A DNA stretch of 64,000 nucleotides from Glaciecola sp. XM2 (GTDB taxonomy: Bacteria > Pseudomonadota > Gammaproteobacteria > Enterobacterales > Alteromonadaceae): positions 1 through 64,000 of the forward strand of contig NZ_JAHEOJ010000026.1 of the NCBI RefSeq assembly GCF_018595715.1. The letters run 5' to 3'. Position numbers and translations under genes: made by a program. The notes below the pieces were generated by a model that saw only the letters and a program-made list of their open reading frames with translations, was not told where the DNA came from and made no database searches. Each line of letters opens with the position of its first letter. Position 1 is the first letter of the stretch. Of the stretch, positions 27,789 through 36,556 are shown piece by piece.

Positions 27789-27791
27789 GTC

Positions 27792-28451
27792 ATGGCATTA
27801 ACTCGTGATCAAATCGCAATGCGCGTAGCACAAGAATTCAAAGACGGTGATTATGTTAACTTAGGTATCGGTATCCCTACGCTAGCGGCTAACTTCGTCC
27901 CTAAAGATATCAGCGTAATGCTGCAGTCTGAAAACGGTTTACTGGGCATGGGTCCTTACCCTACCGAAGACCAAGTAGATGCCGACATGATTAACGCAGG
28001 TAAAGAGACCGTTACCGCATCAACCGGAGCATCTATCTTTAGCTCAGCAGAAAGCTTTGCCATGATCCGCGGCGGACACGTAGACTTTACGGTACTCGGT
28101 GCATTTGAAGTAGACGTAAACGGCAACATTGCATCGTGGATGATACCCGGCAAGCTTATCAAAGGTATGGGCGGCGCGATGGACTTAGTCGCGGGTGCGA
28201 AAAACATTATCGTTACCATGACTCACGCTGATAAGCACGGTAATTCTAAGCTTTTACCCGCTTGCACCTTACCGCTAACTGGCGTTAACTGCATTACACG
28301 CATCATTACCGATTTGGCAGTATTAGAAGTAAAAGACGGCGCGTTTCATTTAACCGAGCGAGCACCAGGTGTGAGTATCGACGAAATTCGTGAAAAGACA
28401 GCAGGTAAGCTTGTGGCCGAGGGTGATATTCCTGAAATGCAGTTTAGTTAA
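27792..28451 (+). CDS. 3-oxoacid CoA-transferase subunit B
   Basis: A 219-aa catalytic partner of subunit A. The glutamate that carries the CoA thioester intermediate is in [15 protein letters not shown] near residue 45. Other signatures are the [17 protein letters not shown] start and the [20 protein letters not shown] segment. It begins 3 bp after subunit A with GGAGG inside the A stop region. A terminator-like hairpin follows that overlaps the next gene's start. Confidence 0.94.
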   Translation: MALTRDQIAMRVAQEFKDGDYVNLGIGIPTLAANFVPKDISVMLQSENGLLGMGPYPTEDQVDADMINAGKETVTASTGASIFSSAESFAMIRGGHVDFTVLGAFEVDVNGNIASWMIPGKLIKGMGGAMDLVAGAKNIIVTMTHADKHGNSKLLPACTLPLTGVNCITRIITDLAVLEVKDGAFHLTERAPGVSIDEIREKTAGKLVAEGDIPEMQFS

Positions 28452-28487
28452 TTTAACCATTTAGCTTAACGCCTTAAAGCATTATAC

Positions 28488-28520
28488 TGGCGCTCTTATC
28501 TATAAAAGAGCGCCATTTTG
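28488..28520 (+). promoter_or_regulatory. hairpin ending at the helicase start codon
   Basis: TGGCGCTCTT (28488-28497) and AAGAGCGCCA (28506-28515) form a perfect 10-bp stem with an 8-nt loop followed by TTTTGTT. It is a good terminator for the CoA-transferase operon, but its T-run contains the TTG start codon of the DEAD-box gene and the stem covers the AAGAG ribosome-binding site. A -10-like TATACT (28483-28488) immediately precedes it, so an internal promoter may give a transcript lacking the left arm. Confidence 0.6.
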
Positions 28521-29852
28521 TTATTTTCTGACCTTCCCCTGGACCATCGAATTCTCACTGCCCTTAAAACGATGCAGTTAGACGACGCTACCGATATACA
28601 AGAACAAGCTATTCCTCATGCAATTATGGGCAAAGACTTGCTTGCGTCCTCCAAAACAGGCTCAGGTAAAACCTTAGCGTTTTTGGTGCCAACTGTGCAA
28701 AGGCTCCTCACCCAGCGCGCCTTGTCAAGGAGAGACCCGCGGGTGTTAATTCTTGCCCCGACGCGTGAACTTGCCAAACAGGTCTTTTCGGTTGCCAAAG
28801 CACTTACACAAAAATTGAGTTTGCAATGCGTACTCATTTTAGGCGGTGAAAACTACAACGACCAAGCAAAAGCGCTTAAACGCTATCCAAATATAGTGGT
28901 GGGAACTGCAGGCAGGATTAATGACCACCTAGAAGCACGCCACTTGTTTTTAAATGGCTTAGAGCTACTTATTCTAGACGAAGCCGATCGCATGCTTGAA
29001 CTTGGCTTTAAAGACGCGTTAGAAAATATCCATCGCAGTGCTGACCACCGTAAGCGTCAAACCATGATGTTCTCAGCCACGATAGACAGCGCTGAGGTCA
29101 ACGAAGTAACCGAGCTCATGCTAAAAAGCCCGGTCAAAATAAACATCGATAAAGTCGCTACCCCTCATGAGGATATTACCCAAGCTTTTTATCTATCAGA
29201 TGGCGTATCTCATAAAGACAAACTGCTACTTGCCGCGCTTAAATTGGATGGGCGCGATCAAGCACTTGTGTTCACCGCCACTCGTGAGGACACAAAACGC
29301 TTAGCTGAACACTTACAGGCAAACGAGATCAGTGCCGCTTTTTTGCATGGCGATCTTTTACAAAACCAACGCTCAGCCATAATCAACGACTTTAGCCGCG
29401 GCAAAACTGCAGTGCTTGTCACTACCGATCTTGCCTCTCGTGGTCTAGATATTAGCAATATTGCAAGGGTCATTAACTACGATTTACCCAAGTTTGCCGA
29501 CGAATATGTGCACCGTATTGGACGAACTGGACGAGCCGGTAAGAAAGGGGACGCACTATCGTTTGTTAGCCGTAAAGATTGGGCGAGCTTTTTGATGATT
29601 CAAAGTCGTTTAGAACAGCGCTTTATATTTGAAACCTTTGAAGGATTAGCAGCGAAATTTAAAGGTCTTGGTTTGAAACCCCGCTCGATGCAAAAAGACG
29701 CTCCCAAGCCCAATAAACGCGTTGAAAAGAAAGTCAGCAAACCCAAGCAGAAGAAGCGTTTTGATCCAATGCAATCTGAAGATATGGGCTTCGCCCCAAT
29801 CAAACGCAAGCCTAGAAATGATACCTCTTTTGAACAGGATGACGACGAATAA
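28518..29852 (+). CDS. DEAD-box RNA helicase, SrmB-like
   Basis: A 444-aa ATP-dependent RNA helicase probably acting in ribosome assembly or mRNA turnover. The Q-motif region FSDLPLDHRILTALKTMQLD begins at residue 3, then Walker A SSKTGSGKTLAF, PTRELAKQV, LILDEADRMLELGF (DEAD), FSATIDSAE, and in domain 2 VLVTTDLASRGLDI and HRIGRTGRAGKKG. A lysine-rich tail from about 395 is like SrmB. The start must be the TTG because the first ATG would cut the Q motif. SrmB is preferred over other paralogues only on architecture and length. Confidence 0.85.
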   Translation: MLFSDLPLDHRILTALKTMQLDDATDIQEQAIPHAIMGKDLLASSKTGSGKTLAFLVPTVQRLLTQRALSRRDPRVLILAPTRELAKQVFSVAKALTQKLSLQCVLILGGENYNDQAKALKRYPNIVVGTAGRINDHLEARHLFLNGLELLILDEADRMLELGFKDALENIHRSADHRKRQTMMFSATIDSAEVNEVTELMLKSPVKINIDKVATPHEDITQAFYLSDGVSHKDKLLLAALKLDGRDQALVFTATREDTKRLAEHLQANEISAAFLHGDLLQNQRSAIINDFSRGKTAVLVTTDLASRGLDISNIARVINYDLPKFADEYVHRIGRTGRAGKKGDALSFVSRKDWASFLMIQSRLEQRFIFETFEGLAAKFKGLGLKPRSMQKDAPKPNKRVEKKVSKPKQKKRFDPMQSEDMGFAPIKRKPRNDTSFEQDDDE

Positions 29853-30223
29853 CGGGATGTTTTAACGTAAATGATGAAAGCCAAGCGACGCTTTCCTGTA
29901 TTACATACTTTATAAAATAAGAATTAATGAGTTTTATGCACTTTTTGGCACATTTGTAAGCATTTAATTGCAGTTAAATACATTTAAGTGCTTTAAATTT
30001 TTCCTAGATAAATTAACGTTACTCTTTTTTCGACTACGTTTGCAACATTTAGACTCAATTAAAAGCCATTTTAAGCATTTAAATTTTTTATTATTTGTGT
30101 GCTTTTTGCAACATTTAACACCTAAGTTTCTAGGTGTTTAGGCCATGAAAATCATTTTTCTCTTTTTTGATGCACAAAAAAAGCGCTTTTAAAAAGCGCT
30201 TTCTTAAAATACAAAAGGGAAGA
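29853..30223. other. 371-bp AT-rich intergenic region with CATTTA repeats
   Basis: No gene is seen. The hexamer CATTTA occurs five times on the + strand (29961, 29981, 30046, 30076, 30112), twice within the longer string TTTGCAACATTTA. An 8-bp hairpin (AACACCTA/TAGGTGTT, 30117-30138) follows. This may hold an unrecognised small RNA or binding sites, or may simply be AT-rich spacer. Confidence 0.5.
30176..30205. terminator. terminator for the EF-hand gene
   Basis: A-tract, GCGC-centred stem (AAAGCGCTTTT / AAAAGCGCTTT) and T-tract, symmetric on both strands, 18 bp after the EF-hand stop. Confidence 0.8.
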
Positions 30224-30487
30224 TTAATACTCCCACCATCCTTCTTGCCACCAAGCAAGAAACTCTTCGAAATCAATATGACCGTCACCATTACTGTCGA
30301 TGATGTTAAATCCTTCTTGGACATGATTGATCTTTGTCTTTGGCGACAATATGGTCAACAAGTCTATAAACTCTCTCAAATCAATTTGACCGTCTTGGTC
30401 GCGATCAAAAAAATCAAAGTCTTTACGGATGCTGTCTTTTTGTTCAGCGGTCAAATCATTAGCCGTTGGCGTTTTAGTATCGCTCAT
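30224..30487 (-). CDS. EF-hand calcium-binding protein
   Basis: An 87-aa acidic cytoplasmic protein with two canonical EF-hand loops: DRDQDGQIDLREF near residue 28 and DSNGDGHIDFEEF near 64, both with D at positions 1, 3 and 5 and E or F at the end, so both should bind calcium. The C-terminus is aromatic (WWQEGWWEY). There is no signal peptide. Small calmodulin-like bacterial proteins of this kind have no assigned target. GGGGAAAG precedes the ATG. It is monocistronic between two terminator-like sequences. Confidence 0.93.
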   Translation of the reverse strand: MSDTKTPTANDLTAEQKDSIRKDFDFFDRDQDGQIDLREFIDLLTILSPKTKINHVQEGFNIIDSNGDGHIDFEEFLAWWQEGWWEY

Positions 30488-30566
30488 GGGCTTTCCCCTT
30501 TCGGTGAGTCGTTAACACAAGTTTACTCTGATAACAGAGCCACTGTCTAGGAAAAAACCCGATGAA

Positions 30567-31562
30567 TTACGCCTTGTCGGTCTTTTTCGCCAGTGCTCTT
30601 GCGCGCTGTGCTTGTGCTTTTTGCTCTCGCTTTTGGTGCATCAAATCTCTAGCGCCCGTGCCAACGTGCTCTTGCTGACGCTGTTTTGACAGATTCACTT
30701 GTTTTTCGCGCTCTCTAAAGCGCGCAAGTTGCTCCTCGCTATGGGTGCCAAAACATTTTGGACACGTTACGCCTGCTTCATATTTATCCGATTGCTTATC
30801 TTCTTGAGTAATGGGCAATCTGCAGCCATAACATTGGTCATAGTGACTTTTGTCGAGAGAATGATTAACTGCAACCCGGTTATCGAACACAAAGCAGTCT
30901 CCTTCCCACATGGAGTTTTCTTCAGGCATATCTTCAAGGTACTGCAAAATACCGCCCTCAAGATGATAAACTTCATCAAAGCCTTGCTCTTTTAAGTAAG
31001 CGGTAGACTTTTCACAGCGAATACCACCGGTGCAAAACATCGCTACTTTTTTATGCTGCTTTGGGTCAAGTGTTTTGGCAACATATTCAGGGAATTCTCT
31101 AAAAGACTCAGTCTTAGGATTAATTGCGCCTTTGAATGTACCAATTTCAATTTCGTAGTCATTGCGGGTATCAATTAGCGTAACCTCTGGGTCACTTATC
31201 AGCGCATTCCACTGCTCGGGCTTAACGTAGGTACCGGCGGTTTTGCGCGGATCTATCCCCTCTACTCCCATGGTGACAATCTCTTTTTTCAACTTCACCT
31301 TGGTGCGATAAAAAGGCTGTTCTTCGTGCCAAGATTGTTTATGAGAGATAGGACGAATGCGCGGATCGTTATTGAGGTATTCTAACAGTGCATCGATACT
31401 TTTTGACTCACCCGATACCGTGCCGTTTAAGCCTTCAAGCGCCAGTAAAATGGTGCCTTTTATGTTGTGTGTTTCCATAAAAGCGCGAAGCGGTTCGCGC
31501 ATGCTTTGATAATCTTCAAGCGTGACAAATTTATACAAAGCGCAAACTAAGTAGTTGTTCAT
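30567..31562 (-). CDS. trhO: tRNA uridine-34 hydroxylase TrhO
   Basis: A 331-aa rhodanese-family enzyme that makes 5-hydroxyuridine at tRNA position 34, the first step towards cmo5U; cmoM elsewhere in the window acts later in the same pathway. An N-terminal acylphosphatase-like domain ([19 protein letters not shown]) leads to the rhodanese domain with the catalytic cysteine in [20 protein letters not shown] near residue 179, then a [14 protein letters not shown] zinc-like motif and a basic tail. A longer 5' reading of 13 codons is not used because AAGGAAACATT stands directly before this ATG. Confidence 0.95.
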   Translation of the reverse strand: MNNYLVCALYKFVTLEDYQSMREPLRAFMETHNIKGTILLALEGLNGTVSGESKSIDALLEYLNNDPRIRPISHKQSWHEEQPFYRTKVKLKKEIVTMGVEGIDPRKTAGTYVKPEQWNALISDPEVTLIDTRNDYEIEIGTFKGAINPKTESFREFPEYVAKTLDPKQHKKVAMFCTGGIRCEKSTAYLKEQGFDEVYHLEGGILQYLEDMPEENSMWEGDCFVFDNRVAVNHSLDKSHYDQCYGCRLPITQEDKQSDKYEAGVTCPKCFGTHSEEQLARFREREKQVNLSKQRQQEHVGTGARDLMHQKREQKAQAQRARALAKKTDKA

Positions 31563-31684
31563 AATGTTTCCTTTGCGTGTTGGAACGTAAAACCAATGCA
31601 AAAATGCGGCGCCGAGCCTACCATAATTATTGATGTGTATCGAGGGTGTAGCGGATAAAAACAGAAAGTATAAGACGAACGTCG

Positions 31685-32194
31685 TTACATTGAATAGGCT
31701 TGTGAGGCCTCAATTACATCGTTTAACAGCGATAAATCTGGCAATACCTCACCATCCTCTCGCACATCTTCACCTAAATAATCGTCTTGTTGTGCTTGTT
31801 TAAAAGCCTGTTGCGTGTGTACAGAGCAGTTTTCTAACACATCTTCGTTAATGCGTGTAGCGTCATCATAAATCGATAACGGTGTTGGCTGGCTGCATAA
31901 TAACCATTTTGCATCATGCATTCTAGATTGTTGCATGGATGCGGATATATGTGACGTGCAAGCATAGTCAGCGTCACATGCCTTGGTACGAATCGTGGCG
32001 TTTGTATTGCGGATCAGCTCATCGAATAACGATTGCGCACCACCTTGTATTTGGTCTTGCACATGCTCACGCTCAAATTCCAAGCGCTCTGCAAACATTG
32101 CGTGAAATAACGCATAGTCTTCACGCCTTACATGCTTAAACTGTAGCGCTTGATTAAAATCCTGTTGTACATTGATGTAATGTTCAACCTTCAT
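31685..32194 (-). CDS. VC2046/SO_2500-like hypothetical protein
   Basis: A 169-aa acidic protein with a central [20 protein letters not shown] that resembles the conserved core of the uncharacterised VC2046/SO_2500 family of gammaproteobacteria. There is no signal peptide or membrane segment. Function unknown. The family resemblance is weak and should be checked by profile. Confidence 0.7.
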   Translation of the reverse strand: MKVEHYINVQQDFNQALQFKHVRREDYALFHAMFAERLEFEREHVQDQIQGGAQSLFDELIRNTNATIRTKACDADYACTSHISASMQQSRMHDAKWLLCSQPTPLSIYDDATRINEDVLENCSVHTQQAFKQAQQDDYLGEDVREDGEVLPDLSLLNDVIEASQAYSM

Positions 32195-32285
32195 ATGCGT
32201 AAACTGCGACCTAGACCTTTGTGTTTGCTATAAAGAGGTATCGGCAGATATACGAAATAACTCAAGGCTTGGGCGTATCAAACGA

Positions 32286-32291
32286 TATAAT
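32286..32291 (+). promoter_or_regulatory. possible -10 of the first REC-TPR gene
   Basis: A perfect TATAAT about 90 bp before the start codon, with no clear -35 partner. Weak support. Confidence 0.3.
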
Positions 32292-32378
32292 GTATGTGGT
32301 AGAAGTGCGTATTACACTAGCTTGACTCGCTAATGACGTATATTTTGATTGATAAGAAAGAGTGTAGATTTAGTGTAG

Positions 32379-34025
32379 ATGGAAAAACTCGATTATTCAG
32401 ACAAACGATGCTTGGTAGTGGAGGACAGACGTCCCTTCCTTATGCTATTGCGCGGTTTGCTAAACGCATTAGGCGCGAAAACCGTGGATACCGCACAATC
32501 TGCCGAAGCAGGCCTTAAAGCATGTAAGCAACACAAATACGATATTGTGATTTGCGACTTGCATTTAGGCACCAACCGCAAAAACGGCTTTGAATTTTTA
32601 GAGGAAATCAGAAAACTGGCGCTCATTAAACCCTCTGCTGTGTTTGTGATGATAAGTGGCGATAGTGCCCGCAGTATGGTGCTTGGCTCCCTTGAAAAAC
32701 AGCCCGATGATTATTTAGTTAAACCTTTTTCACAAGCTCAACTTAACGCGCGGATTACTCGAGCAACACACCGAAGAGTCACGCTGGCCGCGTTGTATAG
32801 TCAAATCGACCATCAAAAGTTTGAGTTAAGCATTGAAACGTGCAAGCACTTTTTAGAAACCGAGCCACGTTACACCAACCATCTGCTACAAACCATCGTC
32901 AAACTATATTGGAAATTAGAAAAATACGATGCCGCTGAAAAGGTATTGCAAAAAGTGCTTGATGAACGCGCTTTGCATTGGGCTGTGTGCTCAATGGCAA
33001 AGACTCACCTTCTCAAAGGAGAGTATGATAAGGCAATAGAGCTCGCTAAGCGCGTCATTGAAAGCTCTAAAAACACAGTAGAAGCTTACGATATTATTGC
33101 CGATGCCTACTTACAAAAAGACAAAAAGCCAGAGGCACTAAAATACATTTTAGAAGCACTCAACCTTTCGCCGTTATCCATTGATAGGCACTTTAGAGTA
33201 TGCGAAATTGCTCGTGAAAATGGCAACTATGAACTTGCAATGAATAGCGCAAAGTCAATTTACGAGCTATCTCAACGATCGGTCCACAAGAATATCAATC
33301 ATGTATGTGGATTTGTTCGCTCCGTTCTAGACATTGCAGCAAATGCGGATTCTAAAAGCATTAAAAATCGTTATCTTCAAGAAACCATGCTGACCATGCA
33401 GCGAATGCTGAACGACGACTCCATTGTTGAGAACTCAGAAGATTTTGATTTTGAGATTTTTCAGGCCATCATCAATGCTCGTATGCTGTTTATTGAAGGA
33501 AAACAATCAGAATCGAAAAAGAGTTTTGAAGAAACACAGATTAAAATAGAGCGTAACTTCACTGAATATCCTGTTTCTATGGCCCCTGATAGCCTTAAGA
33601 TGATGATTGATCATGGCGATTTTGAAGAAGCAGGGAAACTAATTGACGTCATCAAAGCAAACGAAGACAAAGTAGATGCATCTATTGCGTACTTAATCGA
33701 AACCGAGATGGCCAACGCCAAAGATACAAGAAAACAATATGTTCAGCATAATAAAAAAGGCATTGCGCTATACAGTGAAGGCAACTATCAGCAAGCCTAT
33801 GAAGAGTTTTGCACCGCAAAAAATGTATGCCCACTCAACATAAACGTTAACCTGAATTTAATGCAATGCCTTGTGAAACTCATCGAGAAAACAAACCGAC
33901 CTGAAGGTCAGCACATTGTTCAAGCTCGCGAACTCTATCGATTTATTAGCAACATGCCACTTAAAGATACACATAGAGAGAAGTTTAGAAGTATGCGTGA
34001 GGATGTGGAAAAGGCGATTAGCTAA
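32379..34025 (+). CDS. response regulator with TPR output domain (copy 1)
   Basis: A 548-aa regulator: receiver domain 9-130 with acidic pocket E15/D16, phospho-acceptor D60 (VICDLHLG) and K115 (LVKPFS), then about 400 residues of helical tetratricopeptide repeats, e.g. YDAAEKVLQKVLDERALHWA and YDKAIELAKRVIESSKNTVE. No DNA-binding or enzymatic output is present, so output is through protein contacts. A second such protein is encoded 22 kb away (545 aa) with the same plan and a similar C-terminal repeat (NxKGxxxYxxxNxxxA). No kinase lies next to it. The last 98 bp of this gene recur as a decayed copy near 38.63 kb. Confidence 0.9.
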   Translation: MEKLDYSDKRCLVVEDRRPFLMLLRGLLNALGAKTVDTAQSAEAGLKACKQHKYDIVICDLHLGTNRKNGFEFLEEIRKLALIKPSAVFVMISGDSARSMVLGSLEKQPDDYLVKPFSQAQLNARITRATHRRVTLAALYSQIDHQKFELSIETCKHFLETEPRYTNHLLQTIVKLYWKLEKYDAAEKVLQKVLDERALHWAVCSMAKTHLLKGEYDKAIELAKRVIESSKNTVEAYDIIADAYLQKDKKPEALKYILEALNLSPLSIDRHFRVCEIARENGNYELAMNSAKSIYELSQRSVHKNINHVCGFVRSVLDIAANADSKSIKNRYLQETMLTMQRMLNDDSIVENSEDFDFEIFQAIINARMLFIEGKQSESKKSFEETQIKIERNFTEYPVSMAPDSLKMMIDHGDFEEAGKLIDVIKANEDKVDASIAYLIETEMANAKDTRKQYVQHNKKGIALYSEGNYQQAYEEFCTAKNVCPLNINVNLNLMQCLVKLIEKTNRPEGQHIVQARELYRFISNMPLKDTHREKFRSMREDVEKAIS

Positions 34026-34105
34026 ACCCCTTTACCTTCAGATTTCAAGGCGTGTTCTAGGAGTCTGGCTGCGAATAAGGCAATATGTTTACCGTCGCGC
34101 AATAA

Positions 34106-34141
34106 AAAAGGCGTATTTAAAGTGCATTAAATACGCCTTTT
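34106..34141. terminator. bidirectional terminator
   Basis: A 14-bp perfect stem (AAAAGGCGTATTTA / TAAATACGCCTTTT) with an 8-nt loop and flanking A- and T-tracts lies between the convergent REC-TPR and TonB-receptor genes. Confidence 0.88.
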
Positions 34142-34177
34142 TAAAAGTCTATTGGATTATTTCATTTTACTTAGAGG

Positions 34178-36289
34178 CTAGAACTGATAATTAAGTCTTA
34201 CACCAAACTCGCTAGCATCATTGCTGAGGATCACGAGCACATAATCACCGGTATTAAGGCGAGCATTATCGTAGCGCTCATCAAAAATATTTCTTCCGTA
34301 TGCTGAAACGCTCCAGTTCGCATCATTTGGTGCGTAAGTGACATTTACGTTTGTCAATGTACGACTGTCTATTTGCGTTAGGCGACCGGGATCAGATGAT
34401 GGCTCACCAAACATCTCATCTCTATATGAAATATCCATACGAAAATTAAGCGTACCACTTCCAATCGGCATTGAGTAGCTTGGACTAATCGAAGCGGTGA
34501 TGTCAGGCGTTAGCGGTGCAACGGGCTTTACTCCATTTTGTTCATCTACATCAACATCGATAAACCCAAAGCTAGTATGCAGATTGAATTGTGCACTAGG
34601 TGCCCAAGTACTCTCGAGCTCGATACCACGAGACGTTTGACCAACCACTAGATTAGCAGTGTTGAAGCCACCCTCTGCTGTCGTGCTGACTTGGTAGGGA
34701 AGATCGTCATATTCGGTGTTAAATATCGCAACGCTCATACTCAGGTCATCTGTTAACTCGCCTTTGATACCTGCTTCAAAGTTTGTTGCAGTAATATTCT
34801 CAGTTGCAATAAAACAATTAGGATCGCCAAACAGACAGAACGGCCTGGCTGGGAACTGACCTGATTGATATCCGCTTTGAATACTACCGTAAACATTCAT
34901 TCCATTTTCTAAAGTGTAACTTGCAGATAGATCATATGACACTTCTTGCCAGTCGCGCTGAGCATTTGCAGGCCCAACGCCAACGTCGGCAGTCGCTATC
35001 TTTTCGTCGTCGTTGTAACGCAGACCGGCGGTAATGCGTAAATCGAGAGTAACATCGTAACCGACATTAACAAAGACCGCTTTGCTAGTTGTCTCTTGGT
35101 CTAGAGATAGAAGGTTGGGTCCGCCGTTAAAGCTTGAGTCCTCGCCCTGACGGTTACTACCCTCTTCATTAAAATAGTAAAGCCCTGAAACGAAATCCCA
35201 AGTATCAAAAAAACCATTAAATTGAAACTCAGCTGATACTTGGTCGGCGTCACCGCGCTCAGGGAAATGGTCTAAGGAAAAAACGGTACTGTCATCGTCA
35301 AGCCCTGCTTTATAATCTGAGGTACGATTACTGACAATCACTTTTGAAGAAAAAACCTCACTCCAATTGTAATCAACCGTAGCTGATATACCTGAAGCAG
35401 CATTCTCAACAGTACTAACTGCGGCGGTTCCTGTTGCGTTATCATACGGATTGGCCGCTACATCAGAGTTACGAAGTGGACCAGCAGGCGTTGGCGAACC
35501 AAATCGCTGCCCTGTAAAATATCCGCCTGTTGGAACCTCATCAATCAATGTTGTGTAGGGTCTTAAGCCACCTTCCCCATCATTTGCATCGGCGGTAATA
35601 ACCAAGCTAAAGTCGGCATTAGGTGCATAGCGCAAAGAAAAACGACCGTATACTTCTTCAGTTTCGCCAACATCATATTCTGCATTAGGAAGATTGATGA
35701 ACGTTCCAATGCCGTTGCGTGTATTGTAACCTGCATTTAAGTTAAACGAGACGTGATCATTGATTGCCTGGTTGGTAAAAACATCACCTTTCAAACGGCC
35801 ACGACTACCAAGCTCTGCACTTAACTGGGTTTCTGCTTGGTCGTTTGGCGCCTTGGTAATGATGTTAATTGCACCACCGATTGAGTTTCTGCCATATAGG
35901 GTGCCTTGAGGCCCTCTTAATACTTCAATTCGTTCAATGTTGCTAAGGTTCCAGTTTTGCCCAACTTGGCGTCCGAGATAAACACCATCTACATAAACGC
36001 TAACACCTGGATCTGTCGTGATTAAATGGTCTTGCAGACCAATACCACGAATAAATGGATTAACTGAGGATGTGTGGCCCGCCGAGAAGCCGGTTACGTT
36101 TAAATTAGGTACAAACTTACCCACATCGGTTAAATCAGTGACACCTTGTGTTGCTAATGCGTCGCCTGAAAACGCGCTTATTGCAACCGGCACCTCGTAG
36201 ATAACTTGTGAACGTTTTGTTGCAGTCACTGAAATGACTTCTAAGTTGCTAAGGTCAGCCTCTTCTGCCTCTTGCGCAACTACAGGCAT
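34178..36289 (-). CDS. TonB-dependent receptor, start region frameshifted
   Basis: A 703-aa reading of an outer-membrane TonB-dependent transporter: plug domain with the TonB-box region (ISVTATKR near residue 20), the VERIEVLRGPQGTLYGRNSI signature seen as IERIEVLRGPQGTLYGRNS near 112, then a long beta-barrel ending in YQF with terminal aromatic F. The reading begins after the hydrophobic core of a signal peptide. The codons upstream encode the rest of a good signal peptide in the same frame, but the matching ATG (36372) is one base out of frame across a run of seven A on the + strand. It may be a phase-off state, a real mutation or a sequencing error. Substrate unknown. Divergent from a Cache chemoreceptor. 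Confidence 0.85.
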   Translation of the reverse strand: MPVVAQEAEEADLSNLEVISVTATKRSQVIYEVPVAISAFSGDALATQGVTDLTDVGKFVPNLNVTGFSAGHTSSVNPFIRGIGLQDHLITTDPGVSVYVDGVYLGRQVGQNWNLSNIERIEVLRGPQGTLYGRNSIGGAINIITKAPNDQAETQLSAELGSRGRLKGDVFTNQAINDHVSFNLNAGYNTRNGIGTFINLPNAEYDVGETEEVYGRFSLRYAPNADFSLVITADANDGEGGLRPYTTLIDEVPTGGYFTGQRFGSPTPAGPLRNSDVAANPYDNATGTAAVSTVENAASGISATVDYNWSEVFSSKVIVSNRTSDYKAGLDDDSTVFSLDHFPERGDADQVSAEFQFNGFFDTWDFVSGLYYFNEEGSNRQGEDSSFNGGPNLLSLDQETTSKAVFVNVGYDVTLDLRITAGLRYNDDEKIATADVGVGPANAQRDWQEVSYDLSASYTLENGMNVYGSIQSGYQSGQFPARPFCLFGDPNCFIATENITATNFEAGIKGELTDDLSMSVAIFNTEYDDLPYQVSTTAEGGFNTANLVVGQTSRGIELESTWAPSAQFNLHTSFGFIDVDVDEQNGVKPVAPLTPDITASISPSYSMPIGSGTLNFRMDISYRDEMFGEPSSDPGRLTQIDSRTLTNVNVTYAPNDANWSVSAYGRNIFDERYDNARLNTGDYVLVILSNDASEFGVRLNYQF

Positions 36290-36372
36290 GCTAAGTGCTA
36301 AACCGATAGCAAGTGTTAATAAAGAGGGACGAGCAAAAAAAGGGAGGATTGTTGAGTCAATGTGTGTTTCAT
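36290..36372 (-). other. out-of-frame leader of the TonB receptor
   Basis: On the minus strand an ATG with GGAA upstream opens MKHTLTQQSSLF and then meets a T7 run (36335-36341 on + as A7). With eight T the frame would continue FARPSLLTLAIGLALS and join MPVVAQE, a textbook signal peptide cut after AQ or VVA. With seven T it stops after six more residues. No other ATG, GTG or TTG is in frame before the plug domain. Confidence 0.8.
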
Positions 36373-36556
36373 GTAGTTTCCAAGATTGATGTCGCTTACC
36401 ACTAGAGAACTTGGATGCGAAGGATAGTCTTTTTTGAAGAAAAGATCATGCTTTTGCCATAAAAAATTCATAAATTTATCATGTTTTCAATTTTAATCGG
36501 CTCATATTTTGCATAACTAATTTACTTAACATTTCTACTCTTAGAGTGCCCAACAA

